A stretch of DNA of 64,000 nt from Arthrobacter pascens. GTDB lineage: Bacteria > Actinomycetota > Actinomycetes > Actinomycetales > Micrococcaceae. The translations under genes were made by a program, and so were the position numbers. Positions 24,973 through 33,305 of this stretch are shown here, in pieces. The notes below the pieces were generated by a model that was not told the DNA's origin, ran no database searches, and saw only the letters and a program-made list of their open reading frames with translations. The stretch's first letter is position 1. Each line of letters begins with the position of its first letter. The stretch spans positions 434,001-498,000 of the forward strand of contig NZ_JAFHKT010000151.1 in NCBI RefSeq assembly GCF_017052465.1, written 5' to 3'.

Positions 24973-25878
24973 TTACTTGTAGCCCTTGGCGAGGGCGGCC
25001 TCGGTATCGCGGACGACGGCGTCCCGCACGTCATGTGGAAGCGGTCCCCGCGGCGGGCGGCAGGCCCCGCCCTGGAGGCCGACGACGTCCATGGACAGTT
25101 TGATGGACTGGACAAATTCCGTCTTGCTGTCCCAACGAAGCAGGGAGTGCAGGTCGCGGTAGATGGCGCGGGCACGCTCCAGGTCTGCGACGTCGCCGGA
25201 CGTTGAGAGCCGGTAGAGCTCGAGGGTGGACTCCGGAATCGCGTTTGGGTAGCCGGCCACCCAGCCCACGGCTCCGGCCAGGCCCATTTCGACGACGGTA
25301 TCGTCGGTTCCGATGAGCAGGTCCATCTCGGGGGCGAGTTCCTTGATCTCGTAGGCGCGGCGCACGTCACCGGTGAATTCCTTGACGCCGACGATCAGGC
25401 CTTCGCCGTGGAGGCGGGCGATGATCCGGGGTGTCAGGTCCACCTTGGTGTCGATCGGGTTGTTGTAGGCCACGACCGGGAGTCCGGCTGCGGCGGCCAG
25501 GCGGTAGTGCTCCACAACTTCGTCTTCGTTGGCCCGGTAGGCGTTCGGTGGAAGCAGCATGAGGGCGCCTGCTCCGGCTTCCGCGGCCTGTTCGGCCCAC
25601 TTCTGGGTCTGAAGGCCGCCGTATGCGCCGACGCCGGCCATGACGGTGAATCCCTCGGGCGCTACCTCCACCGCCGTCGTGATGACGCGGGCGCGTTCTT
25701 CTTCGCTCAGGGTTTGATATTCGCCTAGGGAACCGTTGGGGGCGACGCCGTCGCAGCCAGCATTGGCCAGGAAGCGAACGTGCTCGGCAAAGGCGTCGTA
25801 GTCGATGCTCAGGTCATCCTTGAACGGCAATGCGGTGGCGACGAGGACGCCGTGCCAAGGCTTTCGGGTTTCGGTCAT
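24973..25878 (-). CDS. 1-Pyrroline-4-hydroxy-2-carboxylate deaminase (DapA family)
   Basis: 301-aa TIM-barrel class I lyase. The Schiff-base Lys166 lies in GVKEFTGD, Tyr138 in VVAYNNP, and the substrate loop is NGSLGEYQTL. In this setting it should deaminate and dehydrate the dehydrogenase product to 2-oxoglutarate semialdehyde (LhpC type). The ATG at 25878 has AAAGGA about 9 nt upstream. Its own 147-bp leader holds operator-like palindromes. Confidence 0.87.
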   Translation of the reverse strand: MTETRKPWHGVLVATALPFKDDLSIDYDAFAEHVRFLANAGCDGVAPNGSLGEYQTLSEEERARVITTAVEVAPEGFTVMAGVGAYGGLQTQKWAEQAAEAGAGALMLLPPNAYRANEDEVVEHYRLAAAAGLPVVAYNNPIDTKVDLTPRIIARLHGEGLIVGVKEFTGDVRRAYEIKELAPEMDLLIGTDDTVVEMGLAGAVGWVAGYPNAIPESTLELYRLSTSGDVADLERARAIYRDLHSLLRWDSKTEFVQSIKLSMDVVGLQGGACRPPRGPLPHDVRDAVVRDTEAALAKGYK

Positions 25879-25924
25879 GATGGGTGGTCCTTTCGGTCGG
25901 GCGCTCGGCGCCGTGGAATCGGCC

Positions 25925-25977
25925 GTGAGGTACCTCACAGCTCAACTTACCATGTGACATTGCACAGGGGCTAAGGG
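25925..25977 (-). promoter_or_regulatory. Candidate operator region before the deaminase gene
   Basis: Contains a perfect 14-bp palindrome GTGAGGTACCTCAC (25925-25938), the palindrome ATGTGACAT (25952-25960) and the block GCTAAGGG (25970-25977). The last two elements recur in similar order before the transporter ATPase gene (29081-29127). This points to a shared regulator, probably the GntR protein of the cluster. Confidence 0.45.
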
Positions 25978-26025
25978 TCTGGCGAGCGAGCCTGTCGGGA
26001 TCCGTTGGGCTCATTCACTAGGGGA

Positions 26026-26898
26026 TCAGCTGGCGGGGACTACGTACTGCTTCTCGGCAACCTTGCCGAGTCCTTCGGAGAGTCCGGCATCCGTCAGCAA
26101 CTTCGTGATGGTGCCGTCTTCGCGCTGGGCAATGATCCCGGCGTCGAGGGCTTCCTTGAGGCTGGTATTTCCCTTGGTGATCGGGAAGGCGGCCTCGGGG
26201 GCGTTCTTGATGGCGCCGACCCTTGGGTCGGGCTTGTCGTTCGACAGGGCCACGGTCACGCCGTCGGCTCCCTTGAACTGCAGCACCTGAACGCCGTAGG
26301 CGTCGACGTCCGCATCCAGCCGCCCGGCGTCGAAATCGGCCTTCAGCTCCACGCTGCTCGGGTACGTCACCAGGCGGTCGCCCAGGATCTTCTTGAGGTC
26401 CTCGACCCAGAGGTATCCGTCAATGGTGCCGATCTTGTCCATCTTCTCCAGGTCCGCAACGGTAGTGGCGCCGGTCTTGGAGACGATGCCCATGCCGTCG
26501 AGGTACAGGGAGGCAGAGAAGTCCACCGCCTTGAGTCGCTTTTCGGTGGCATCAATGGTTCCGAGCGCGAGGTCGATGTTCCCACCGGAGATGGACTGGA
26601 CGGCGTCGGCATACGTGGCCTGCTGGTACACGGGTTCGAGGCACTCGTCCTTGGCGATCTTGTTGACGATCTCGATGTCGATACCGGAAGGCGTTCCGCT
26701 GTTGTAACTGCTGAACGGCGGAATGTCGATAACTCCGACGGTGAGCTTGCCCTGGGCGACGGTCTGGATCCCGGCATGCTTGGGCGTGCACCCGGAATTG
26801 GCCGCGTCCGAGGTCCCTCCGCAGGCGGAGAGGCTGAGGCCGAGGGCGAGTGCGCTCGCCGTAAGGAGTCCTGCTGTCTTGAGGCGGGTGTTGATCAT
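26026..26898 (-). CDS. Amino-acid ABC transporter substrate-binding lipoprotein
   Basis: 290-aa family-3 (polar amino acid type) binding protein. Signal peptide with lipobox LSAC, lipidated Cys26. Typical segments are GKLTVGVIDIPPFSSYN, GIDIEIVNKIAKDE, GGNIDLALGTIDATEKR and VDFSASLY. Genes for two permeases and an ATPase precede it on the same strand. By context it captures hydroxyproline. Confidence 0.88.
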   Translation of the reverse strand: MINTRLKTAGLLTASALALGLSLSACGGTSDAANSGCTPKHAGIQTVAQGKLTVGVIDIPPFSSYNSGTPSGIDIEIVNKIAKDECLEPVYQQATYADAVQSISGGNIDLALGTIDATEKRLKAVDFSASLYLDGMGIVSKTGATTVADLEKMDKIGTIDGYLWVEDLKKILGDRLVTYPSSVELKADFDAGRLDADVDAYGVQVLQFKGADGVTVALSNDKPDPRVGAIKNAPEAAFPITKGNTSLKEALDAGIIAQREDGTITKLLTDAGLSEGLGKVAEKQYVVPAS

Positions 26899-26955
26899 GA
26901 TTGCTCCTGTGGTGTTCAGATGGGGACTGTTGGAACGTTGGGTAGGGCCTGATGG

Positions 26956-27609
26956 TCAGGCGTGGCGGGCCAGGCGTTTTTCGAAGAAGACGGTGATCCA
27001 CGTGGCCGGCATTGATATGGCGGCGTAGCAGAGGCCGGCGAGGGTGAAGATCTGCAGGTAATTGAAGTCCTGGCTGCCGATGTTGTACGCGGACTTCATC
27101 AGTTCGGGGACTGCGATGGCGTAGGCCAGGGATGTGCCTTGGAACATCTGGATGGCCACTCCCATCAGGCCCGGGATTGCCGAACGCAGGCCCTGCGGAA
27201 GGACCACCCTGAAGAAGGTGTGCCGCTGGGCGAGCCCCAGGGCGTTGGACGCCTCGAGCTGTCCGCGGCCCACCGATTGGATGCCGGCCCGCATGATCTC
27301 GGACGAGTACGCGGCCGAGTTCCAGATCAGGGCCAGGCACGCGGCCGTGATGCTCTCGAAGGCGATGCCGAACTTCGGCAGTCCGTAGTAGAAGAGGTAG
27401 AGGATCACCAGGGCCGGTGCCCCCCGGCCGATTTCGACGACGGCAAGCGCCAGCGTGCGGACGGCCAGGTTCTTCGCGCTCACCATGACGCTGAGGATCA
27501 GCCCCAGGGGATAGCCGGCGACGATTGATACCCCTGCGATCAGGAGGCTGACGCTCAGGCCTGACATCATCTGCGGGAGGTAGCCCGCCCATTCGGTAAG
27601 CCATGTCAT
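26956..27609 (-). CDS. Amino-acid ABC transporter permease (second)
   Basis: 217-aa HisM-type permease with about five membrane spans. It carries the ATPase-docking EAA loop (LEASNALGL...VVLP). ATG 27609 overlaps the stop of the upstream permease gene by 4 nt. The frame runs on upstream, antisense-like, but homology starts at MTWLTEWAG. Confidence 0.87.
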   Translation of the reverse strand: MTWLTEWAGYLPQMMSGLSVSLLIAGVSIVAGYPLGLILSVMVSAKNLAVRTLALAVVEIGRGAPALVILYLFYYGLPKFGIAFESITAACLALIWNSAAYSSEIMRAGIQSVGRGQLEASNALGLAQRHTFFRVVLPQGLRSAIPGLMGVAIQMFQGTSLAYAIAVPELMKSAYNIGSQDFNYLQIFTLAGLCYAAISMPATWITVFFEKRLARHA

Positions 27610-28250
27610 GCGTAAACCGCCTTCCTCATGCGGGAATCGAGTCTGCGGGACAGGTAGGCGACCGGCAGGCTGAGGGCGATATAGAGGATGCCCACCAGGA
27701 TGTAGGGCAGGATCCCCTCGACTGTCGGGTGCTGCCGGGCGAAGGACTGGGACTGGAAGACCATCTCGGCAACGATGATCGTGGAGGCGATCGAGGAGTC
27801 CTTGAGCAGGCCCGTCAGGTACGTCGCGATGGACGGGGACACAATGCGGAAGGCCTGCGGGACCATCACGCCGTAGAACGTGGTGCCGCGGGTCAGGCCC
27901 AAGGCATGCGCGGCTTCGCCTTGGCCGCGCGGAACTGCCTGTAGCCCGCCGCGGTAGATTTCGGCGAGATACGCCACGGAGACAACCCCCAAACCGACTA
28001 TTGCGGCCCCGACGGGGTTGAACTTGAACGTGCCGATCTGGATGCCGAACTTGAGCAGGAACAACCAGACGATGATCGGCACGCCGCGGACCAGGTCCAC
28101 GAAGAGCCGGCACGCCAGCCGCACAAGAATGTTTGACGACGACAAGCCCACCGCCAGGGGCACGGCGCCGACGATGCCGATGGCGAACGCCGACAGCGTC
28201 AGCACGATGGTCATGGGGAGCCCTTGAAGGACCGCCGAGAGTGCGTCCAT
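27606..28250 (-). CDS. Amino-acid ABC transporter permease (first)
   Basis: 214-aa HisQ/HisM-type permease with about five spans and the EAA loop GEAAHALGL...MVP. It is paired with the following permease to form the heterodimeric channel. The start is one base past the ATPase stop. Confidence 0.87.
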   Translation of the reverse strand: MDALSAVLQGLPMTIVLTLSAFAIGIVGAVPLAVGLSSSNILVRLACRLFVDLVRGVPIIVWLFLLKFGIQIGTFKFNPVGAAIVGLGVVSVAYLAEIYRGGLQAVPRGQGEAAHALGLTRGTTFYGVMVPQAFRIVSPSIATYLTGLLKDSSIASTIIVAEMVFQSQSFARQHPTVEGILPYILVGILYIALSLPVAYLSRRLDSRMRKAVYA

Positions 28251-28251
28251 G

Positions 28252-29037
28252 TCAGCGCTCCAGCACGGCCCGGAGGAAGCGGCGGGTGCGGGCTTCCTGA
28301 GGATCGCTCATGATGGCGCGTGGATCTCCCTGCTCGATGATCCTGCAATCCGCCATGACCACGAGGGTGTCCGAGACGTCCCGGGCAAACTGCATTTCAT
28401 GGGTGACCACGATCATCGTCATGCCGTCGGCTGCCAACTCGCGCATCACGGCCAGGACCTCGAGCCCCACCTCGGGGTCCAGGGCCGACGTCGGCTCGTC
28501 AAAAAGCATGATGGACGGATCGAGCGCCAGCGCCCGGGCGATCGCGATGCGCTGCTGCTGGCCGCCCGAGCACCGTCCGGGGTGCTGGTGCGCCTTTTCC
28601 TTCAGGCCCACCCGTTCCAGCAGTTGCATCGAGCGCTCGTCGGCCTCGTCCTTGCTGCGTCCCAGGACCTTCTGCTGCGGGAAGCTGATGTTCTTAAGTG
28701 CCGACATATGCGGAAACAGGTTGAAGGACTGGAACACCATACCCACCGTGCGGCGCAGCGCGGCAAGGTCTCGGCTGTTGACGTCCTTGCCTGGCTCGAT
28801 CGTGTGCTGATCTACCTGGATGGTGCCGGAATCCGGCCGCTCAAGGAGATTGATGCACCTCAAGAAGGTGCTTTTTCCGGCTCCCGAGGGGCCTATCAGT
28901 GCGGTGACCGTCCCGGGTTCAACGTGGAGGGACACGTCGTCAAGGACAGTGTTGTCGCCGTAGCGCTTCGAGATGTTGTCTAACTTGATGCCCAGACGGG
29001 GCGCGAGCTTCCCGTCTGCGATTTCTGAAAGGGTCAT
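28252..29037 (-). CDS. Amino-acid ABC transporter ATP-binding protein
   Basis: 261-aa GlnQ/HisP-type ATPase. Walker A GPSGAGKS at 49-56, Q-loop VFQSFNLFPH, signature CSGGQ at 156-160 (Cys in place of the usual Leu), Walker B IMLFDE ending at 181, and switch His in VTHEMQ. It is the first gene of the 12-gene hydroxyproline run. Confidence 0.9.
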   Translation of the reverse strand: MTLSEIADGKLAPRLGIKLDNISKRYGDNTVLDDVSLHVEPGTVTALIGPSGAGKSTFLRCINLLERPDSGTIQVDQHTIEPGKDVNSRDLAALRRTVGMVFQSFNLFPHMSALKNISFPQQKVLGRSKDEADERSMQLLERVGLKEKAHQHPGRCSGGQQQRIAIARALALDPSIMLFDEPTSALDPEVGLEVLAVMRELAADGMTMIVVTHEMQFARDVSDTLVVMADCRIIEQGDPRAIMSDPQEARTRRFLRAVLER

Positions 29038-29080
29038 AGCGATCTTCCATGTGGGGACCGAAGAGGCCGTCGATGTGGGC

Positions 29081-29127
29081 TATGTCACGTGATATGTGAA
29101 ATGGTACATGTCACTGTGAGCTAAGGG
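29081..29127 (-). promoter_or_regulatory. Candidate operator/promoter of the hydroxyproline operon
   Basis: In the gap between radA and the first operon gene: near-palindrome ATGTCACGTGATAT (starting at 29082), then GGTACATGTCAC (29103-29114) and GCTAAGGG (29120-29127). The ATGTCAC motif and GCTAAGGG block match the region at 25952-25977. Exact -35 and -10 elements are not obvious. Confidence 0.45.
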
Positions 29128-29209
29128 AAGCCCCCAAATAGTTGCGGCCGTGAAGCCCTGACCCTGGCCCTGAAGCCGGGACCGCGGAACCCCGGACCGC
29201 TGAACCCGC

Positions 29210-30583
29210 CTAGCTGATCAGCAGGCTCAGCGCCTCGGCAAGGTGGCCGACCTCGCGCACCGAGAATCCCGGCGGAATGGGGCCCGGACCGTTGTGGCTG
29301 GACGGAACCACGGCGTGCGTGAAGCCCAGCCGGTGCGCCTCCTGGATGCGCTGGTTGATGCCCGGAACAGGCCGCACCTCACCGGCGAGCCCTACTTCAC
29401 CAAAGGCGATCAGCCGCTGAGGCAGCGGCTTCTTGGCCTTGGCGGACGCGACGGCGAGGGCAACCGCCAAGTCCGTCGCAGGCTCGCTCAGCTTCACACC
29501 TCCCACGGTGGCCACGTACGAGTCGTCCTTGTGCAGCAGGCAGCCGGCGCGCTGCTGCAGCACTGCCAGCAGCATGGCCACGCGGGAGCTGTCCAGACCG
29601 CTGGTTGCCCGCCGTGGCTGCGAATTGGGGCTCTCGGCCAGCAGGGACTGCACTTCGGCGAGCAGAGGCCGCCGGCCCTCCATGGTGACGGTGATGCAGG
29701 TGCCGGACACGGGATCCTTGGTGCGGGTGACGAAGAGCCCGCTGGGATCGGCCAGGCCCACGATGCCGTCCTCGTTGAGGTCGAAGCAGCCCACATCGTC
29801 AGTGGGCCCATACCGGTTCTTCACTGCCCGGAGCAGCCGGAGCCGGGAATGGCGCTCGCCTTCGAACTGGCACACCACATCCACGAGGTGCTCGAGCAGC
29901 CGCGGGCCGGCAATGGAGCCGTCCTTGGTCACGTGTCCCACGAGCAGCGTGGTCATGTTGCGGCGCTTGGCGGCGGCGATGATCGAGGCAGCCACTTCGC
30001 GCACCTGGGACACGCCGCCGGAGCTGCCCTCCACGTCCGCGCTGCTCAACGTCTGGACCGAGTCCACCACGAGAAGCTTCGGCTCGACCTTCTCCACCTG
30101 GCCCAGGGCCTGGCCGAGGTCCGTCTCGGCGGACAGGTAAAGGGTGTCTGCAATGGCGTCAATGCGCTCGGCGCGCAGCTTGACCTGGGCGGCGGATTCT
30201 TCGCCGGTGACGTACAGGACGCTTTGGCCTGTGCGGGCGAATTTCGCGGCAACGTCCAGCAGCAGGGTGGACTTTCCGACGCCGGGTTCCCCTGCCAGCA
30301 GGATGACGGCGCCGGGCACCACTCCGCCGCCCAGGACGCGGTCGAGTTCGTCCACACCCGTGGGAAGGAAAGCCGCCGTGGTGGCGTCCACCTCGGCGAT
30401 GGGGCGGGCGGGCTCCAAAACTGAAGTGGCCGCCGTCGTACGTGCTACAGCGGTGCCGGTTTCCTCAACGGTGCCCCATGCCTGGCACTCGCCGCAGCGC
30501 CCCACCCATTTGACCGTGGTCCAGCCGCATTCCGCACACTTATAGCCCGGCGCCTTGGCGGCCCGGGACGTCTTTGTAGCCAT
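29210..30583 (-). CDS. radA: DNA repair protein RadA
   Basis: 457-aa RecA-like helicase for branch migration. A C4 zinc finger (Cys16, 19, 30, 33), Walker A GEPGVGKST at 98-106, the RadA-specific KNRYG motif, and a C-terminal Lon-protease-like domain (KLSEPATDLAVALAVASA, FGEVGLAGEVRPV) are all present. Start ATG 30583. In many actinobacteria radA lies next to disA; here the hydroxyproline run, prfC and fabF intervene. Confidence 0.96.
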   Translation of the reverse strand: MATKTSRAAKAPGYKCAECGWTTVKWVGRCGECQAWGTVEETGTAVARTTAATSVLEPARPIAEVDATTAAFLPTGVDELDRVLGGGVVPGAVILLAGEPGVGKSTLLLDVAAKFARTGQSVLYVTGEESAAQVKLRAERIDAIADTLYLSAETDLGQALGQVEKVEPKLLVVDSVQTLSSADVEGSSGGVSQVREVAASIIAAAKRRNMTTLLVGHVTKDGSIAGPRLLEHLVDVVCQFEGERHSRLRLLRAVKNRYGPTDDVGCFDLNEDGIVGLADPSGLFVTRTKDPVSGTCITVTMEGRRPLLAEVQSLLAESPNSQPRRATSGLDSSRVAMLLAVLQQRAGCLLHKDDSYVATVGGVKLSEPATDLAVALAVASAKAKKPLPQRLIAFGEVGLAGEVRPVPGINQRIQEAHRLGFTHAVVPSSHNGPGPIPPGFSVREVGHLAEALSLLIS

Positions 30584-30622
30584 TGCTCCACACTATCCGG
30601 CGGGTATGACATTCATGTTCCC

Positions 30623-30652
30623 CCGGGTTTCGACAAGCTCAACCAGCGGGAC
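30623..30652. repeat. Fragment of a dispersed intergenic repeat
   Basis: Contains GTTTCGACAAGCTCAACCAG, a motif I associate with short repeats scattered through Arthrobacter and related genomes. Its first half resembles the arm of the hairpin at 24921-24959. It lies between radA and the FUSC gene. Confidence 0.45.
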
Positions 30653-30654
30653 GG

Positions 30655-31779
30655 CTACAGCGGCGGAAGGATGTCGCGGGCCTCGCGGGAATCGATGCCG
30701 GTTGCTTCAAGCAGGTCCACCATCAGCGGCCGGAACAGCATCACCACGGTTTCTCCCTCCAGCCGCTCCACCTTCAGCAGGCGCGGATGCAGCCGGGCGG
30801 CGATCACGCTCAGGTCCGCCCGGGCCGTGCGCAGGTGGGTGCGGCGGACGCCGTCGTGGACTTCTGCCAGTCCGAGCGAGAGCTCATCGATGGCGGCCGC
30901 CGTCTCCTGCAGGACCTCGGCGATGTTGTCGATGGCTTCATCGGAGAGCGCCGCATGATTGATGGCACTGGTCAGCCGGCGCGCGAAGACCCGGCTGTTG
31001 CGCAGTGCGAGGTCGATGAAGTCCAGCGACTGCTCCAGCCGGTCCAGCTCGTCCCTGTGCCTGCGGTAGGCCGGCGCCAGCGTGGCCACCTCGCCGGACG
31101 CCCGCAGCGACTGCCGCATCGCGTCCACCAGCGGCTGGCAGTTCCGGCCGCGGACGAGCGCATGCCACGCCTGCGTGGAATCGCTCTCCACCAGCGCCGA
31201 GGCGCATTCGCGGAGCACTTCGGCCAGCTCGTGCAGCAGCTTCCGGACGTCCTTCCGCGGTTCCCTCCGCGGATCCTTGGGCATCAGGATGGTGACCAGC
31301 AGCGCGAATACGCCGCCCACCACTGCATCGATGCTGCGGGTGAACGGCCCGCCGGGCGGTGCCGGGAGCAACACGACGAGGAGTGACTGCAGACCCAGCT
31401 GTGTGGTGAAGATGGTGCCGCTGTCCAGGAAGCGGGCCAGCAGGATGGAAAACAGAAGCACGACGGCGGCCTGCCAGATTCCGGCGCCCAGCCAGTGGAG
31501 CAGCAGGTCACCAACGGCAATGCCGATGGTGCAGCCCAGCCCCACTTCGATCACCCGCCGCAGCCGCGGATCACGCGAGAACCCCAGTGCAATCAGGGAT
31601 GAGGTCGCGGCGAACAGGGGACCGGAGTGCCCCAGGACGTACTCCGCGAACGCGTAGGCGCCCACAGCGCAGACCGTCATCTGGATGGCCGGGACCAGCG
31701 AATTGCGGCTCCGTACTATGCCTGTGCGGATCCTTCCGCGCAGGAACCGTCTGCTTGCGGAGAGTCCTGTCTGGGCCAT
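30655..31779 (-). CDS. FUSC-family membrane protein
   Basis: 374 aa. Five or six membrane spans occupy about residues 28-165 (MTVCAVGAYAFAEYVLG, GLGCTIGIAVGDLLLHWLG, VVLLFSILLARFL, LGLQSLLVVLLP, VVGGVFALLVTILMP), followed by a long cytoplasmic helical domain. This matches the aromatic-acid exporter/fusaric-acid-resistance-like family, half-size form. Substrate unknown. It is alone between radA and the ROK regulator. Confidence 0.75.
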   Translation of the reverse strand: MAQTGLSASRRFLRGRIRTGIVRSRNSLVPAIQMTVCAVGAYAFAEYVLGHSGPLFAATSSLIALGFSRDPRLRRVIEVGLGCTIGIAVGDLLLHWLGAGIWQAAVVLLFSILLARFLDSGTIFTTQLGLQSLLVVLLPAPPGGPFTRSIDAVVGGVFALLVTILMPKDPRREPRKDVRKLLHELAEVLRECASALVESDSTQAWHALVRGRNCQPLVDAMRQSLRASGEVATLAPAYRRHRDELDRLEQSLDFIDLALRNSRVFARRLTSAINHAALSDEAIDNIAEVLQETAAAIDELSLGLAEVHDGVRRTHLRTARADLSVIAARLHPRLLKVERLEGETVVMLFRPLMVDLLEATGIDSREARDILPPL

Positions 31780-32064
31780 GGCTTCAGTCTATTGCCCGGT
31801 ACAGCCACGGATTCTCCAAGAGGCGCCGCGGCGTGCGCACCCGTCAGCATGTTTGTTCTTTTGACGCCGTCGGCGTTGGCCTACGGGTTTTATGCCGTTG
31901 AGGGCTCTCCGATGCCCTGCCCGGTGCAGCCGAGCTGGTAGTTCCCGACGCCCGACCGGTACGTACTTCGTGACGATCCTCGGAGCACAGGATCCTGACC
32001 TGTGAAAAACCACAATGGGCCGAGGGGATGTCTGCACCTGGAACGTCGGGCAGAGATCGGGGGT
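31780..32064. other. Gap between FUSC gene and ROK regulator, no gene recognised
   Basis: 285 bp with only short open frames. A 30-residue plus frame (31849-31941) and an 82-residue minus frame have no ribosome-binding site or family likeness. Confidence 0.35.
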
Positions 32065-33240
32065 TTAGGCGATGGCGAAGTCGTTGACCGCGGCGTTGAT
32101 TGCTTCCGGGGAGAAAACCTTCCGCATGACCAGGGTTGCGAGACCCTGTGATGCGGACTGGTCGCCGGGGTCACCTGCTTCTATGGTCAGTCCGTCGGCG
32201 ATCCGTTCGACGACGATGGCCATGACCGTGGCTCTGACCTGGTCGACGAAGCCCGGAATGGTGCCGATTATTCCGCCGAGGACGAGGCGGTCCGGATTCA
32301 GGGTAGTGATCGTCGCGGATAGCGCGCGGCCGAGGACGGCCGCGGCCGAACCAATAATCGGGGCGACACGCGGATCGCCGGCCCGGGCAGCGTCGCTGAC
32401 GGCCTGGAGATAGGTTATGCCCTGGTCGGAGAGGCGGTCTGAGATGGCGCGTCCGGAGCTGTAAGCGGCGAGGCAGCCTTGCCGGCCACAGCGACAAACC
32501 GGGCCATCTTCAGCCATTCGGATGTGTCCGATGTCCCCGGCCGCTCCGCGGGCGCCGCGCAGGATTGACCCTTCCACGACGATGCCACAGCCGATACCTG
32601 TTGCCACCTTGACGTAGACGATGGTTTCAGCGTCGCTCGTACGCTCTCCGAGGGCCGCCGCACGGGCGTCATTTTCGACGACGAAGGGCACGTCCCAGGC
32701 ATCTTTAACTGCCCGGGCAACGGCATCGGGCGGCCACCCGGGGATGGTGGTGGCGTGGGCGACGAAGCCTGTTCCCGCTTCAACGGGAGTCGGGAGGCTA
32801 ACACCCACGCCGGTCAGGACTTCGTCGAATCCTTGGGAGAGCAGTGATTTTCCCGCCTGGATCAGGGGCGAAAGGACGGAGTCCGCAGGCCCGCTGATCT
32901 CTTGGCTCGTGGTAACGGAGCGCAACGGGGTGCCCCGGGTGTCTGTGACGCTGACCGTGGCGTGGGTCTGGCCAAGGGCAATGGCCAAAACGACCCGGCC
33001 TCTGTCATCGAACCGGATCTTGCGCGAGCGCCGTCCTCCCGTTGCCTGCAGGGATTCTGCTTCGTAGATGAACCCTCGTCGCAGAAGAGTCTCGAGTCGT
33101 TCATAAAGTGTCGCCCGGGACATGCCGGTGGCAGCCAGAAGCTGTTGACGTGACAGGCCGCCAGTGGAACGGATCAGCTCCAGCAGGTGCCCGTGCGAGG
33201 TCGCTCCACCATGACTGGCAGGCATTCTTTCCTGCGACAT
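32065..33240 (-). CDS. ROK-family transcriptional regulator
   Basis: 391 aa. An N-terminal winged helix (about 15-75: LLELIRSTGGLSRQQLLAATGMSRATLYERLETLLRRG) precedes a ROK sugar-kinase-like domain with VVENDARAAALGE and the zinc motif GHIRM....VCRCGRQGCL. The Glu that usually follows GCL is Ala. Start ATG 33240 has GGAAGGA 6 nt upstream. It closes the glucosylglycerate-type cluster and probably controls it. Confidence 0.85.
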   Translation of the reverse strand: MSQERMPASHGGATSHGHLLELIRSTGGLSRQQLLAATGMSRATLYERLETLLRRGFIYEAESLQATGGRRSRKIRFDDRGRVVLAIALGQTHATVSVTDTRGTPLRSVTTSQEISGPADSVLSPLIQAGKSLLSQGFDEVLTGVGVSLPTPVEAGTGFVAHATTIPGWPPDAVARAVKDAWDVPFVVENDARAAALGERTSDAETIVYVKVATGIGCGIVVEGSILRGARGAAGDIGHIRMAEDGPVCRCGRQGCLAAYSSGRAISDRLSDQGITYLQAVSDAARAGDPRVAPIIGSAAAVLGRALSATITTLNPDRLVLGGIIGTIPGFVDQVRATVMAIVVERIADGLTIEAGDPGDQSASQGLATLVMRKVFSPEAINAAVNDFAIA

Positions 33241-33289
33241 GTAATCCTTCCGTTCCCTCATTCAACTTACTTCATGCAGCCGGACGGTT

Positions 33290-33305
33290 AAGGTCATTAG
33301 ACCTT
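33290..33305. promoter_or_regulatory. Palindrome upstream of the ROK regulator gene
   Basis: Perfect AAGGTC-ATTA-GACCTT, 50 nt before the ROK start and overlapping the stop codon of the kinase gene. Possible autoregulatory site. Confidence 0.35.

Noticed and set aside
31849..31941. Thirty-residue frame with hydrophobic start (MFVLLTPSALAYGF)
   Set aside because: No ribosome-binding site and no context; too short to support.
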